Positions 34,780 through 47,596 of a stretch of DNA of 64,000 bases are shown piece after piece. Position numbers and translations under genes: made by a program. This DNA is from Cannabis sativa (Eukaryota; Streptophyta; Magnoliopsida; Rosales; Cannabaceae): positions 42,036,396 through 42,100,395 of the forward strand of contig NC_083603.1 in assembly GCF_029168945.1 (NCBI RefSeq), given 5' to 3'. A model generated the notes under the pieces. That model did no database searches, was not told where the DNA came from, and saw nothing but the letters and a program-made list of their open reading frames with translations. Every line of letters begins with the position of its first letter. Position 1 is the stretch's first letter.

Positions 34780-37700
34780 ATGGAAGCGTTCGAGCGTGGG
34801 AGTAGTATTCAAGAAACTCCCAATCATGAAGATCTCAAGCAATTGGGAAATGATTCCACAGGTGGGAAGAAATCGTTCTTTTGCTTTTACTGATTTTTGA
34901 GTTGTTTTGATTTTCATTCAATGAGATTTCTAAGCTTTTCTTTTAAGATAGTTGGAATAGAAATAGTAATAATTAATGGATTCAAATGTATGGAGTTTAT
35001 TAAGCTAAGTTGAGAATTTATTATTTTGGGAATTGCTGATTGATTTGGATCTGAATTACTATTGTTTTTGACTTGTGTTTACTTCATACTTGTCTCTTTC
35101 ACTGGTTTTGCTTAATAAACTGATTATTTATTGGTATTTGGTTTTTTGTAATTGAATATCTTTGTTTGACTAGTGTTGTTAATATGTTTCAATAAAGGTG
35201 AGGTTTTTGATGCTTCACAATATGCATTCTTTGGAAATGATGTCCTTGAAGAAGTTGAGTTAGGAGGATTAGATGATGAAGAAGTGGAAATGCCTGCTAC
35301 TGGGTTTGAGGAAGAGGAGTTTCTTTATGGTAAAGAAGAGGTAATAAATAATCCTTCGAATTTAAGTTTATGAATTTTATTCGTTCGAAAAGAAATTTGA
35401 GATTCAGTCTGTTCTGCTGTTGTGTTAACGTTTATGTTTATTGTTACTAATTTAGCTGGATGGAACTAATTGTTATTTTCTTATATGCAATACAGGCTCC
35501 TATCTCAAGGTCTCTATCTGATATTGATAGCCTAGCAAGTGCATTTTCAAAGGTTAGTTAAGTGGACACTAGCATTTTAATGCAGGCAATTCTTGAAAAT
35601 TAATGTTTTCAAATGTTTAATTATTTAATGTTTTTGAATTTACAAATGTTCTTCACACTTAACATAGTGGAAAGGAAAAGGGGAAGTAGTAGTTTTCTTA
35701 TATATTGAATTGAAAGTCCTAATTGTTATGATTTTTCACGCTTAAGAAATGATGGTATTGAAGGCCTGAAGATGAGCTGCATTTATTGCGAGTCTGGAAA
35801 CAGGGTTTAATCTATATTTGACAATTTCTTGAGGGATGGTTTATGGTGGATTAGTGGGTGTGTGTAGCTTAAACTTAATTGGGTGTATGATTCTCCATTT
35901 GCAATAACTTGCTAATCGCTTTTATTGATTTCTATGTTGGGATGGTTAGATTTGTTAGAAGATCATTGGGTACATCATGCGACCAATGATCATCGACGGT
36001 TCAATCTTTATTGTAAAGTTTGATAAAATCTAGTGGCTTTTCCACTTTCCAGTTATCTTCTGAATGACTGGGTGGGTCTTGGGTTTAAGTCCGTTATCAA
36101 TTAGGGAAAATTTTGATTTTCACATGAAACTTTTTCTCTATTGTTTGGCTGTGTACATCGCATTTTTATGCTCTTTAGGCTTTTGCAGTGTTAATGCATG
36201 TTCTAAAAGCTTATTTGGTTGCCAGGTAGTAAGTGGATCGAGAAACATGGGGCCAGTTGGTGATGTTGTATCCAGAGAAAGTAAGTATTGCCATATTCTA
36301 TTTGTTATATGCGGCTGTTTCTGAAGATGTTGAATAACTATTTTTAAGGCCCTTTGTTTGAACAACACAAGAAATTGAATGTTTTTCGATTGCTTTCATA
36401 TCTTGTCTTTAACTAATTGTGCTGTATAATTTGTTCTGACCAAAAGCAAACTGGTAAAAAATATTCTAGTTGATGTTTTTTAGTGCATTGCATTGCACTG
36501 TAATCTTAAATCCCATTATTTGTCTTTACAGGCTCATCTGTTACAGAATGGGCACAAGAGGAGTTTCCGAATTGGAATGACCATCAGATGATAGAAAGTG
36601 ATAGCATGTCTGAAGGCAAAAGGTGGTCTTCACAGCCATTTTCTTCAGCTGCTCGCCTCCTAGAATCAAACTCTTTGTACAGAACTTCATCGTATCCTGA
36701 GCAGCAACAGCAACAGCAGCAATACCAACACCAACAACAACATCAACCACACTTTTCCAGTGAACCTATTCCAGTGCCTAAATCTTCCTTCACTTCTTAT
36801 CCTCCACCAGGTGGCAGATCTCAACAAGCATCACCTAATCAACATTCAGGTCACCCGAATATGCCGTATCTTGCTGGAGGACCTCAGGGGGGATTATCTT
36901 CACCAAACCTTTCGCCATTTTCTAACTCACAGCTTCAACTGGCCGGGTTACCTCATGGATCTCATTTTGGTGGAAGTGTGCCACAACTTACTCCTGGTCT
37001 GTCTGCTAATAATAACCGGATGCCGAACCAATGGGCTAATCAATCTGGCATGTATCCAGGAGATCACCCTGGAATGTTAAATAGTATGTTACAGCAACAG
37101 TTGTCTCATCAAAATGGTATAATGCCTCCACAGATAATGGCTCAGCAGCAGCAGCAGCAGCAGCAACAGAGAATGCACCATTCAGTTCAGCCATCATTTA
37201 ACCATATGTCAGGAATGCAGTCTCAATTATTTAATCCTCATCTTCCCCCTTCCCCACCTTTAATGGGCAAATTTGATGCAATGCTCGGTCCTGGTGATCA
37301 AAGACCGAAAATGGTTCAGAAAGGCAGACCCTTTCGATTTCCTCAGATGGGTTCTGATATGAATAACCATAGGAATGATGTTGGGTGGCCACAGTACAGA
37401 TCCAAGTACATGACATCTGATGAAATTGAGGGTATTCTCAGAATGCAACTTGCTGCAACACATAGTAATGACCCATATGTAGATGATTATTACCATCAGG
37501 CCAGTCTTGCTAAAAAATCTTCTGGCGCTAAGCTGAGACATCATTTTTGCCCAAACCACTTGAGGGATCTTCCACCACGAGCACGACCTAATAATGAACC
37601 ACATGCTTTTCTTCAGGTTGATGCTCTTGGGAGGATTCCCTTCTCTTCTATTCGTAGGCCTCGTCCTCTTCTTGAAGTGGACAGTCCAACTTTATCAGGC

Positions 37701-38678
37701 TCTGGGGGTACTGAACAGAAGGATACTGAGAAGCCCTTAGAGCAGGAACCAATGCTTGCTGCTAGAGTTGCGATTGAGGATGGGCTCTGTCTTCTTCTTG
37801 ATGTAGATGACATTGACCGCTTCTTGCAATTCAATCTGCTCCCTGACAGTGGAACGCAATTGAGACGTAGGCGACAGGCTGTGTTGGAAGGGCTTGCTGC
37901 ATCACTTCAGTTGGTTGATCCACTTGGGAAAAATAGTCATACAGTTGGGCCTGTTCCAAAGGATGATCTTGTGTTCTTAAGATTAGTCTCTCTACACAAG
38001 GGTCGTAAACTTTTGGCACGGTACCTTCAGCTTCTATTCCCTGGTGGTGATCTCATGCGAATAGTTTGTATGGCCATATTCCGTCACTTACGGTTCTTGT
38101 TTGGTGGACTACCCTCTGATCCTGGAGCAGCAGAAACTACAGATAACCTTGCAAAGGTTGTTGCAACATGCATTTGTGAAATGGACCTTGGTTCTCTTAG
38201 TGCTTGTCTTGCAGCAGTGGTTTGTTCATCCGAACAGCCTCCACTTCGTCCTCTTGGCAGTTCTTCTGGAGACGGGGCTTCTCTAATCCTGAAATCAGTT
38301 CTTGAGAGAGCAACTGAACTATTGACAGATCCCCATGTTGCTAGCAACTATAATATGACAAACCGATCTCTTTGGCAGGCTTCATTTGATGAATTTTTTG
38401 GCCTTTTAACTAAGTATTGCGTAAATAAGTTCGATAGTATCATGCAGTCTCTTCTTGTTCAGGGCCCAACCAATATGGCTGCTATAGGAGCAGATGCAGC
38501 AAGATCTATTAGTCGTGAATTGCCAGTAGAACTTTTGCGCGCAAGTCTTCCACACACCAATGATCAACAGAGGCAAGTATTGTTGGATTTCACTCGACGA
38601 TCCATGGCTGTGTCTGGATCTAACATTCACAATGGAGGAAATGATGGACGGATGAATTCAGAATCAGTACCGAGTTAA
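34780..38678 (+). CDS. PAT1: PAT1 mRNA-decay/decapping factor, 5 exons
   Basis: Plant homologue of PAT1/Pat1b, a scaffold joining deadenylated mRNA, the LSM1-7 ring, the DHH1/DDX6 helicase and decapping in P-bodies. Exons: 34780-34861, 35198-35340, 35496-35552, 36226-36280, 36532-38678; the sum is 2484 bp, 827 residues, ending in TAA. The conserved acidic N-terminus includes FDASQYAFFGNDVLEEVELG (helicase-binding region in the family) and SLSDIDSLASAF. The middle is long, disordered and Pro/Gln/Ser-rich, with poly-Q at about 170-186 and 317-325. A basic YMTSDEIEGILRMQLAATHS motif precedes the alpha-helical C-terminal Pat1 domain (about 500-800), which binds LSM/DCP partners. The length fits the plant family. 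The start ATG is the first in a leader with in-frame stops. In plants the pathway also links to immunity, because loss of PAT1 triggers an NLR. Confidence 0.95.
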
Positions 38679-40286
38679 CAGTGGAGCATACAAGTTTTTG
38701 TGGAAGAACTGAGATACTGTACTTTAAAAAGTGAAAAAAAAACAAACAAACAGAGAATATCCGATACGTGCACACGTTGTTTGAGCAGCAAACTTGTTTG
38801 CATATCTTTTGCTCTTCTACTACTACTAGTGATATGGTAATTAGCAACACCGGACAGTAATAATGTTGAGTATATGAAGGGCATAGCATTGTTGGGGGTA
38901 AGTTTTAGTTGTCTGTAGATTTTATATGGTTTTGTCCCATATTACATGTTTACTGGTTTGGGATATAACTAGTTAGCAGGCCCTTCCTTCCTTCCTTTGT
39001 CTTTCTACATTTTTTTTCTTTCCTTTTCTCTTTCTTAAATTCTTATGGATTTTGCCTTTTTCTTTTTTTCTTCCTAGAGCTTTATTTTGATGCTCTGTTG
39101 TTGAATTTAATACCCTGGTATGAAAATTGAGGGAGGGAGGGATGGGGGTTGGAATATGTATAGATTCTCTAGAACAGTTGGATTTCCCATGTTCTTGTCT
39201 ATTATTTGTTTTCAAGGATGTGGGGATGAAAAAGTTTGTGCTTTATATCCAAAATTGGGTTTTCTTTCTCTTATGCAAAAGTTTAGGTTGTAAGCAAAAA
39301 AAAGCATTGTACTGTGTTTATGAACAGGATGATGATGATGATGATTGGGGGGGAAAGAGGGTGGTTTTGTCAACTGTAGAAACAATCATGTTTAGATGCT
39401 GTTTGGTTTTTTTAATTTACTACAGCTTCTAAGTTTTTGTCTCTTGTAATCGTTTGTTTTTTTTTTCTTGGAAAAATAACACTTAACAAAGCAATTGGGT
39501 GGAACTATTTAGTAATTTTGAATTTTGATTAGCTTGCTTTATGTGTTTATTGCCCCCCTCCCCCCACTTTTTTTTTTTGTTTTGTTTTATGATTCTTGCT
39601 CTTGTAATCAAATTTGTTTGGTATGATTTATATTGCATAAGTCATTGTATATTCCACTAAGAAAAAACAAGATATTTATTTATTTATTTTTTTGAAAGAG
39701 CAAGAAAAAACAAGTTATATGTTGGTTGAGAATTTCTTGTTAAATAAATTTATGACAACAAGCAATTTCACTAGTTAAGTATATAGTCTAGTATTGGTAT
39801 TATTTTCAGTAGTATTTTCACAAAATTAGTAATAATATTATTTTATAAATATTTTCCATAATCATCAATACATACATTTACTTCCATTATCTTCTCCTTA
39901 AAATAAGGAAACATGTTAAGAAACTTTGATTTTTTTTTTTCAGATGAAAGTTAAAGAAACAAATAAAATAAAAAAAGGAAAATAGGAAAGATATTCTAAA
40001 ATTAAGGAGCATATATGGTATAAACTAATTTTTTAGACATGTTTTAACACACTATCTTAGCAAGTATCATAAAATCAATAAAAAATTATGACACGTTTCT
40101 CATTTTAATTTAAAAAAATCTTGCACTTTTCAATGTGTTTTGATTACTTTGGACAGTGAGATTTTCATAATACAAAAATAATACACATGCATGAAAACCA
40201 TCAAAGATTGACAAGGCTTATATTTTTAACAACTTGACTTGAATAATGTCTTGCCTAAATCCATAACCATTCACCACCCCACCTAA

Positions 40287-40338
<52 letters not shown>

Positions 40339-40845
40339 AAAGGGAGACAAGGAGACACTGCATTTACTAGAGCCATGTGCAAACTTCCGTAACAAAATCC
40401 AATATGAATACAAAAAAGCTTATCCTTTTATTCACACTAGAAGAAAAAAGGTCCTTACTTCAATATATATTATTGGGACTCTCTTCTCTCCAACTAACCA
40501 TAAATGAAGAATGCCTAGATTGTATCATCATCACTATAACAATAATAGGTATCTTCTAAACTTGACCAAAAAAAAAAAAGTGAGACAAACCGACACTCAA
40601 AAAAACCCTAAAATATCAAAGTTCATTCATGCAAGAAAAGACTCTTCTTTTATTCTTTCCTTGCTTTGCATGTACATAAAAATCGGTTCTTTATATAAAT
40701 CTCAATATAATATTCAAGAAAAAAACAAAAAAACAAAATAAAGTTACAAACTTTAGTGAGTCACTCACTCACTAACTCACTCTCTTATATTGTTCTTTCT
40801 TTAGTTATAGAAGAAAGAAACGTAACCAAAAGTACTCTCTTCAAA
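38679..40845. other. PAT1 3' flank and GT34 5' flank
   Basis: The first several hundred bases are the likely PAT1 3' UTR. A (CT)n microsatellite at about 40289-40338 and a CACTCACTCACT stretch at 40760-40780 lie in the GT34 leader. ORFs of 60-100 residues here have no domain. Confidence 0.6.
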
Positions 40846-42177
40846 ATGGTTTTGCCTGAATTTTCTCGATACCAAACCTCACCAAAACGCAGCGTTTTAT
40901 ACAAAACAGCTTCACTCATCGCCGACGGCTTTCTCTTCGTCGGCGGAGCTTCATTAGCCATTTCATTGATATGGGCACTTCTCACTTCCATTAATCCAAA
41001 CCCATTATTCGAAACCATTTTCACCACTACTCAACCAACCTCAAACGACGTCGTTCCCAGCTTAAACACAGTTTACTCCGGCGTTGACTCACCTGAGTCA
41101 ACATTCTACGACGACCCAGAATTAAGCTACTCCATTGACCGACCAGTCAAAAACTGGGACCAAAAACGAAAACAATGGCTCAAACACCATACCCACTTCG
41201 CTGAAAGTACAAACAATCGAGTTTTAATCGTTACAGGTTCTCAACCTTCCGTTTGCCGGAACCCCACCGGCGATCATCTACATCTTCGGTTGTTTAAGAA
41301 CAAAGTCGATTACAGTCGTATTCATGGCCATGAAATCTTCTACAACAATGCTCTGTTTCATCCTCAAATGCCTGGGTTTTGGGCTAAGTACCCATTAATC
41401 CGATCAGCCATGTTAGCTCACCCGGAAGTTGAATGGGTTTGGTGGGTCGATTCCGATGCCGTTTTTACAGACATGGAGTTCAAATTACCTTTGGAGAAAT
41501 ACGAAAGATTCAATCTTGTCGTTCATGGCTGGTCAAATTTGGTCTACGACAACAAAAGCTGGACCAGTTTAAACGCCGGCGTTTTCTTGATAAGAAATTG
41601 TCAATGGTCAATGGAGATTATGGAGAGGTGGACTAGTATGGGACCTAAGAGCCCAGATTATGAAAAATGGGGAAAAACCCAGAAATCATTACTTAAAGAT
41701 AAGTTGTATCCTGAATCAGATGATCAATCTGCTTTGATTTATCTTCTATTGAAAGAGAAAGAGAAATGGGGTGAGAAGATTTTTCTTGAGAGTGATTATA
41801 ACTTTGAAGGGTATTGGTTAAGTTTAGTTGATGATCTTGATGATATTAGTAAGAGTTATATTGAGATTGAGCAAAAAGTTGAGATTTTGAGGAGAAGACA
41901 TGCTGAGAAAGTGAGTGAGTATTATGGTTTGTTGAGAGAAGAGTATGTTAATGGAATAGTAAAGAGAAGACCTTTTGTTGTACATTTTACAGGTTGTGAG
42001 CCATGTAGTGGGGAATTTAATCCTACTTATACTTGGGAAGCTTGTTGGAATGGGATGCAGAGGGCTTTGAATTTTGCAGATAATCAAGTTCTTAGAAGAT
42101 TTGGTTTTTTTCGACCTGATTTGCTTAATTCTTCTTTGTTGTTACCTCTGCCTTTTGATTTTCCTTTGGTGTGGTGA
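40846..42177 (+). CDS. GT34 galactosyltransferase-like (GMA12/MNN10 family)
   Basis: Type II Golgi glycosyltransferase of family GT34, intronless, 443 residues. The reading frame is open upstream, but the first ATG with a plausible context (TCAAAATGG) is at 40846. A short cytosolic N-terminus is followed by one membrane segment at about 25-47, then a stem to about 120. The catalytic domain holds RVLIVTGSQP at 125-134, the nucleotide-sugar/metal DxD in WVDSDA (200-205), the LNAGVFLIRN segment at 242-251, and a C-terminal HFTGCEPCSG motif. In plants GT34 comprises xyloglucan xylosyltransferases and galactomannan galactosyltransferases (GMGT/MUCI10-like). The intronless structure and the stem sequence favour the GMGT-like clade, adding Gal side chains to (gluco)mannan. 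The acceptor is inferred, not shown. Confidence 0.9.
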   Translation: MVLPEFSRYQTSPKRSVLYKTASLIADGFLFVGGASLAISLIWALLTSINPNPLFETIFTTTQPTSNDVVPSLNTVYSGVDSPESTFYDDPELSYSIDRPVKNWDQKRKQWLKHHTHFAESTNNRVLIVTGSQPSVCRNPTGDHLHLRLFKNKVDYSRIHGHEIFYNNALFHPQMPGFWAKYPLIRSAMLAHPEVEWVWWVDSDAVFTDMEFKLPLEKYERFNLVVHGWSNLVYDNKSWTSLNAGVFLIRNCQWSMEIMERWTSMGPKSPDYEKWGKTQKSLLKDKLYPESDDQSALIYLLLKEKEKWGEKIFLESDYNFEGYWLSLVDDLDDISKSYIEIEQKVEILRRRHAEKVSEYYGLLREEYVNGIVKRRPFVVHFTGCEPCSGEFNPTYTWEACWNGMQRALNFADNQVLRRFGFFRPDLLNSSLLLPLPFDFPLVW

Positions 42178-42421
42178 TTTTGTTTGTTTGTTTGTTTGTT
42201 TGTCTTAGTAGCTATGTTATTTGTATTGGCCTTTTTGGACATAATTTCAATAATGATTTTGAGGCTTTTTGGTTGTAGTTTTATCTTGAGTTTTGAATAG
42301 TTAATTTTGTTTTCTATTTTGTTAAAAGCTGTACCAAAAAAAAAAGACATGAACAAAGGATCAAAATGTCTTCTTCTGCCGTTTGGTGGGAATGAATGAA
42401 AAGATATGAAAGGGAAGAATT

Positions 42422-42678
42422 TTTTTTTTTTGAAAAGAAAAATCAAATCTTTATTAACTTTCGAAATCAGTCACTAAAACAGGTAATAACTCAGTTGGAA
42501 TGTTTTCCATACTGAAAATACAATTAGGATATAATAAAGACGCTCTAGCAAACTCATGAGCGACTCTATTAGCTGACCGCTTAATAAAACAAAAATAAAC
42601 ATTATTTAGATTAGCCAACATGGCTTTACACTCCCGAATCACACAACCAAACTGAATAGACAGAATAGTCGAGTTCCT
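42422..42678 (-). mobile_element. 5'-truncated LINE fragment with 15-bp TSD
   Basis: On the minus strand a frame contains VYFCFIKRSANRVAHEFARA, an RNase H C-terminus of a plant LINE from a different family from the one at 43465. Its A tail is the T run at about 42421-42431. TGAAAGGGAAGAATT is duplicated at 42407-42421 and 42679-42693. It sits in the 3' flank of the GT34 gene. Confidence 0.92.
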
Positions 42679-42693
42679 TGAAAGGGAAGAATT

Positions 42694-43447
42694 AAAATAA
42701 GAATAGTAATGAAATTAAATTTAAAATGCATAAAAAAAATATTGATAAAAAAATTATTAATTTTTTTTCTTGAAATAGTTCCTTCAGTTGAAATTTAAAA
42801 TGCATACAAAATTGATCAAAGAATTATTAAATTTTTTTTCATCTTTCATTGAAATAATTTTCCATCCATTTAAGATAGAATAATTATTCTACCAAAAATA
42901 TGGAAAAGTAGTTACATTAAAATAACATTTTAATACTTTAAAATACAACTAAATAAAGAAATAAAATAAAAATTATTTCTAGTCTATTTTATTACTTTTG
43001 CCACCTTAGCGTATTGCTCATAAATTAGAATTATTAAGAAAGTTTTCATACTTAATTTTACTATCTAATTAAAAAATAAAATTCTTTCTTTTACCTCATA
43101 TAAAAAAATATTTAATCTTTATTATTTTTTTTTTAAAAATGCTTCATTTTTTTATTCTCTCTGTAACTTAAAATTAATTTTTTTTTTTTAATTTTAATCT
43201 GATACCGATAGATTAGCTCGAACAAAATTTCCTGTTCTTTTTTATTTGGATGGGATTGTTTCATTGAGCTTGAAGTGTGATAAAAGTAAATTTGAATTTG
43301 AGCTAGAGAAATAAAAATAAAGATAAATACAAGATAGATTTATTTTATTTTGAGAAATTTACGCATAAATAGTTTATGTTTCTAATTTCATTTACTTATA
43401 TAACATTATTTTTCCACAGATTGTTACTTTCCATTCCTATTACTACC
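42694..43447. other. AT-rich gap between two LINE insertions
   Basis: The ATTATTAATTTTTTTTC motif recurs at about 42.75 and 42.83 kb as a short imperfect direct repeat. No gene. Confidence 0.5.
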
Positions 43448-43464
43448 AATATTAAAAATGCTCA

Positions 43465-46400
43465 ATGGAACCGACTTGTTTTTGGGCATGGTCAAACTAA
43501 GATTAAGGAACTTGAAAAGCTTCTTTGTGAGGTGCAAAATCGCCCTCCATCGAAGGAAAATGTTGAGATTGAGGGGACTATAATGCTTGAGCTGGATGAA
43601 GTGGAGAACCGGTTGGAGTCCATTTGGAAACAGAAATCTAGGGAGTCTTGGTTGAAGGAAGGTGATAAGAACTCTCGGTTTTTTCCATGCGTCTATTGTG
43701 GTTAGGCGAAAACGAAATCATATCTGGGCTATAAGAGAAGATGATGGATCTATTGTTGAAGAGAGACCTGGTATAGCTGAGTACTTTCGGTCTAACTTTC
43801 AAAGGCTTTTTCATTCTTGTAACCCTGCTGTGGATGAGGAACTATCGGATTACATAGTTAATAGCATTTCGGAGGCTGAAAACGATCGTTTAAGTGCTTG
43901 TCCTTCGGAGGAAGAGATAAAGAGGGTGGTGTGGTCTTTGCCTCCTTTAAAGTCTCCTGGTCCGGATGGTTTCCTTGCAAAATTCTTTAAACAATATTGG
44001 GAGGTGGTGGGGCCGCAAGTGGTTCATTTTGTTCAGGAATTCTTCCTCAATGGAAATTTCTGTAAAGAGGTGAATAGGACCTTCATAGTGCTCATCCCCA
44101 AGAATCCTCAAGCGGAGAAGTTTAATGACTATAGACCTATCAGTTTATGCAATTCGTCTTACAAGATTGTCTCTAAAATTTTGGCGAATCGTTTGGGAGC
44201 GGTTTTAGATAAGTTGATTTCTCCTCAACAGGCTGCTTTTGTAAAAGGGAGAAACATTGCGGAAAACTCGATTATTGCGAATGAGATAGTTCATGACATG
44301 AAAGGCAAGCGTTGGGGCAGTGCCTTTGTGAGTATCAAATGCGATATGTCCAAGGCTTACGATAGATTGGAATGGAATTTCATCCTTAAGGTTCTTCATG
44401 CCTTTGGTTTCAATAACCACTTTTGTAATCTGGTTAGACATTGCATTACTTTTGTCAGTTTCCAAGTGCTTCTCAATGGAGGTATCACAAAGAAGTTCTT
44501 CCCAAAGAGAGAGGTCAGACAAGGCGATCCCCTATCGCCTTTGCTTTTTATTCTATGTGGGGAGGTTCTCTCAAGAATGCTTCTCGCCAAGGAAATTGAG
44601 GGAGACCTGACTGGATATCCGATTGATGGTGATGGCCAAGCATTATCTCACTTAATGTATGCAGATGATTTAGTTATTTTCCTCAAGGCAGATCGAGACA
44701 ATGTTGTTTCCTTCATGGAGGTTATGGATAAATATTGTAGGTGGTCTAGCCAGGCATTAAATGAGCGAAAATCGAAATTGTTTTTCTCTAAGAATTGTTC
44801 TGCTGCTGCCCGTGAAGAGATCTTCGATTATTTGGGGTTTGTTGAAATGACTAGAGGAGAGAAATTTTTGGGTAATCCGTTCATCACTGGAGGCAGGGGT
44901 AATTCGGAGTTTGATTTTATTGTGGAGAAAATTAGCTCCCGGTTAGAAGGCTGGAGAGCTAAACTGCTTTCTCAGGCCGCTCGAACCACCTTGATTAAGA
45001 GTGTCCTGACTTCGATACCTGTTTATAATATGTTAGTTTTTATGTTGCCTCGCAAGATTACTGATCGAATCGATGGAATTTTGCGTAGGTTCTGGTGGAA
45101 AGGAGACGCTAACAAGGGTAGATTTTTGGCTCTAAAAGCTTGGGACACCTTGTGCAAGCCGAAGTCTTGTGGAGGTTTGGGGTTGAGGAGATTGGCTGAT
45201 ATCAATTTTTGTCTGATTGCGAAGCTTGGGTGGGTCATGGCGGGTGAGTCCTGGACTCTGTGGAAGACTGTTTTGATGGAGAATTATTGTAGAAGCTCGG
45301 ACTTTCTCACTTCTCCTCTACCTGGTTCTGCCTCCCTGGTGGCTAAAGGTATATGGGCTACCAAATCTTTTATTGCCGATAAGAGTGTTTGGGCTATAGG
45401 AAGAGAGTCGCAAGTTAATATTTGGGGAGGGAATTGGTCAAGTATGGATGGTCTGTAATGTGGCCCTCGAGATATAAACCCGAGATACATTGAGTATAAG
45501 TCTATTGGCGAGTTTATGCATCACTCTGGGGAGGTCTGGGATGAACAACTGTTATCAGAGTGGTTCAATCCTGAGAAGGTCTCTCGTTTGGCTAGAACGG
45601 ATTTCTTGTCTCTTTCGAATGAAGATAAGCTGTTGTGGAGGTTTGCTGCAGATGGAGATTTTAGCATTAAAAGGGCGTATTGGGATCGAAATGAACATCG
45701 TTTCCTTAGCCGTGATCTCACCTGCAGTAGGATTTGGAAGGCTAAGCTTCAAGAAAGAGTTAAACTCTTTCTCTGGAAGCTCTATCATGATGCTCTGCCT
45801 TTCAGGTGTAAACTGAGTTCTATATTCAGATCCACTCCCGGGAAGTGTGTGTTATGTGATGAAGATTATGGAGATACGGCCGACCACTTTATCTCTAATT
45901 GTAATATTATCAGGCGGCTGTGGTTCGTTAGTCCTTGGAATATACGCATCGACTCTTTTCATTTGAGTAGTGGGAAAGATGTGGTGAATTGGCTCTTTAA
46001 TCCTCCTCTTTCCCGTGATCTCTCTCGTTCGGATGTGGAGGAATTTATTCTTTATGGTGCTATTGTGTACTATAAATTGTGGAGCTTCAGGAATGTTATC
46101 TTTCATAATAACACTCCGATGGCTTTTGAGGAATTTCGGATATCGATTGAGAGGTGCGTTGAGGAACATAAGGTGTTGCTGTCCCAGTTCGTGGAGCCAA
46201 GTGAGGCAGGTGGTAGTATTAAGGAGGTTCGATGGGGCCTTCCGAGACTTGGGAGAATGAAGTGTTTTGTGGATTTTGCGTCTGATGGGAACCAAGGTGC
46301 GGTTGCGGCGGTGATCTTTGATGCTGAAGGATCAGTGAGGAGTTTTGGGTCAAAGAAGACGCCTGCTGTCACAGTGCTGCAGGGAGAGCTGGAGGCTCTG

Positions 46401-46703
46401 AGTTTTGGTGTTAATTTGGCTAGGCAGTTTTTTGAGGTGGGATTTGATTTCCTCTCCGATAGTATACTCCTCATGAATGGTTTATTGGAGGGTCGAAGTC
46501 CTCACTGGAGTTTTCGTTTTGCTTTTAATAAATTCTGTAATGAGTTTGATATTTCTAGGCAGTCTGTTGCTTGGATTTCTCGTATTTTTAATGAGGCGGC
46601 TCACACCCTTGCAAGGTGGGGGTTGACTCATAATTGTAATAGTGCTCTTCGCTTTTGGGAGGTGAGTCCCCATGTGCTCACCAAGTTTTTCAGTTTGGCT
46701 TAA
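43465..46703 (+). pseudogene. LINE ORF2 remnant: RT, zf-RVT and RNase H
   Basis: Starts inside ORF2 after the endonuclease. Frame 1 runs through [16 protein letters not shown], then an extra T in the run near 43679-43685 shifts it to the main frame (43662-45458). Reverse transcriptase motifs: FNDYRPISLC, the A-motif CDMSKAYDRLEW, RQGDPLSPLLF and catalytic YADD at about 44661. One in-frame TAA at 45456-45458 splits it. The same frame resumes with the zinc-binding RVT region (CVLCDEDYGDTADHFISNC) and an RNase H domain keeping Asp, Glu and Asp residues (FVDFASDGN, GELEAL, FLSDS) and the terminal NEAAHTLARWG. Only two lesions in 3.2 kb mean a young insertion. Confidence 0.93.
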
Positions 46704-46728
46704 TGAATTTGAATCTTTCAGCAAAAAA
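43465..46728 (+). mobile_element. 5'-truncated LINE, 3.3 kb, exact 17-bp TSD
   Basis: A non-LTR retrotransposon inserted on the plus strand. AATATTAAAAATGCTCA flanks it exactly at 43448-43464 and 46729-46745, and it ends in a short A run. ORF1 and the endonuclease are absent, so reverse transcription stopped within ORF2. Confidence 0.95.
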
Positions 46729-46745
46729 AATATTAAAAATGCTCA

Positions 46746-47596
46746 TTGTATTTATTAAGATACTACGTGTTATATTTTTATTGGTCGATCAATCTCATAT
46801 TAATTTTAAAATTGTAAAAATTGAAAAATAAGTTTAGTTAGATCTTTCTTAATCATATTAGGACACATAATCAAAATTAGACCACACAATTATATTTTTT
46901 CTTTTTTGATAAAGAAACTAAGAAAGATAAAGAAAGAAATATTTCTTGTTTTCTAAGAACAAAAATTATACAATTAAAAAATCTTATGTATTCGGAATGC
47001 TAACTATTTCAATGAAGTTGATATTTCATTTAAAAAAAAAATCATTCAAGCTACGTTGAATTATTCAATTTGACTATCGATGGAACATTTGAGATGGGAA
47101 CACTGTTTGAGTGCTTGAGGATCCTTGATTACCTAGCCCAGTAAGCTTCAAACTCTCCCAAAATCATATTACTTCAATTTTGAAACTCATATTTAAACTA
47201 CAAAAACAATCAAAATCAAACTAATGTTACACTAAATCAGCATGTTATGATTTCCAAAAGCAACTCTACTTAGCATAAAAACCAAAGTGATCATCACTAC
47301 TCCAACAAAACAATTATGTAGCAAAAGATTATCATTCATGACCATAGACCATCACTACTCCAAAATGAGCATTTCCCTTTAGTCAACACATCGGTCAAAC
47401 TTCTTCGAACCAACACAATAGGCTGGCTAATATGTCTGTTTAGAACCGATACTAAAAGATTCTTTTTCTAGTAGAACGTAAGTACCTGTTTAAAAGATAA
47501 ATTTTGTCCATTTATTAAACATAATAAGCAACAGTTAAAAAATAAGATAAGATAGAAGAAAGGGAAAAAAATGTACCTATAGACAATTGGGGGCAT
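46746..47596. other. 3' flank of the NLR gene
   Basis: AT-rich sequence. The right part is probably the 3' UTR of the CC-NB-LRR gene on the minus strand. No other gene is recognised. Confidence 0.5.

Noticed and set aside
36760..38630. Several ORFs on both strands inside PAT1 exon 5
   Set aside because: Shadow frames of a clearly identified coding exon.
39127..39432. 101-residue ORF after PAT1
   Set aside because: Contains a GAT-repeat-derived Asp run and no domain; it lies in 3' UTR-like sequence.
40756..40845. N-terminal 30-codon extension of the GT34 frame
   Set aside because: It begins at GTG, not ATG, and the added residues do not resemble the family; the ATG at 40846 has a good context and precedes the membrane segment correctly.
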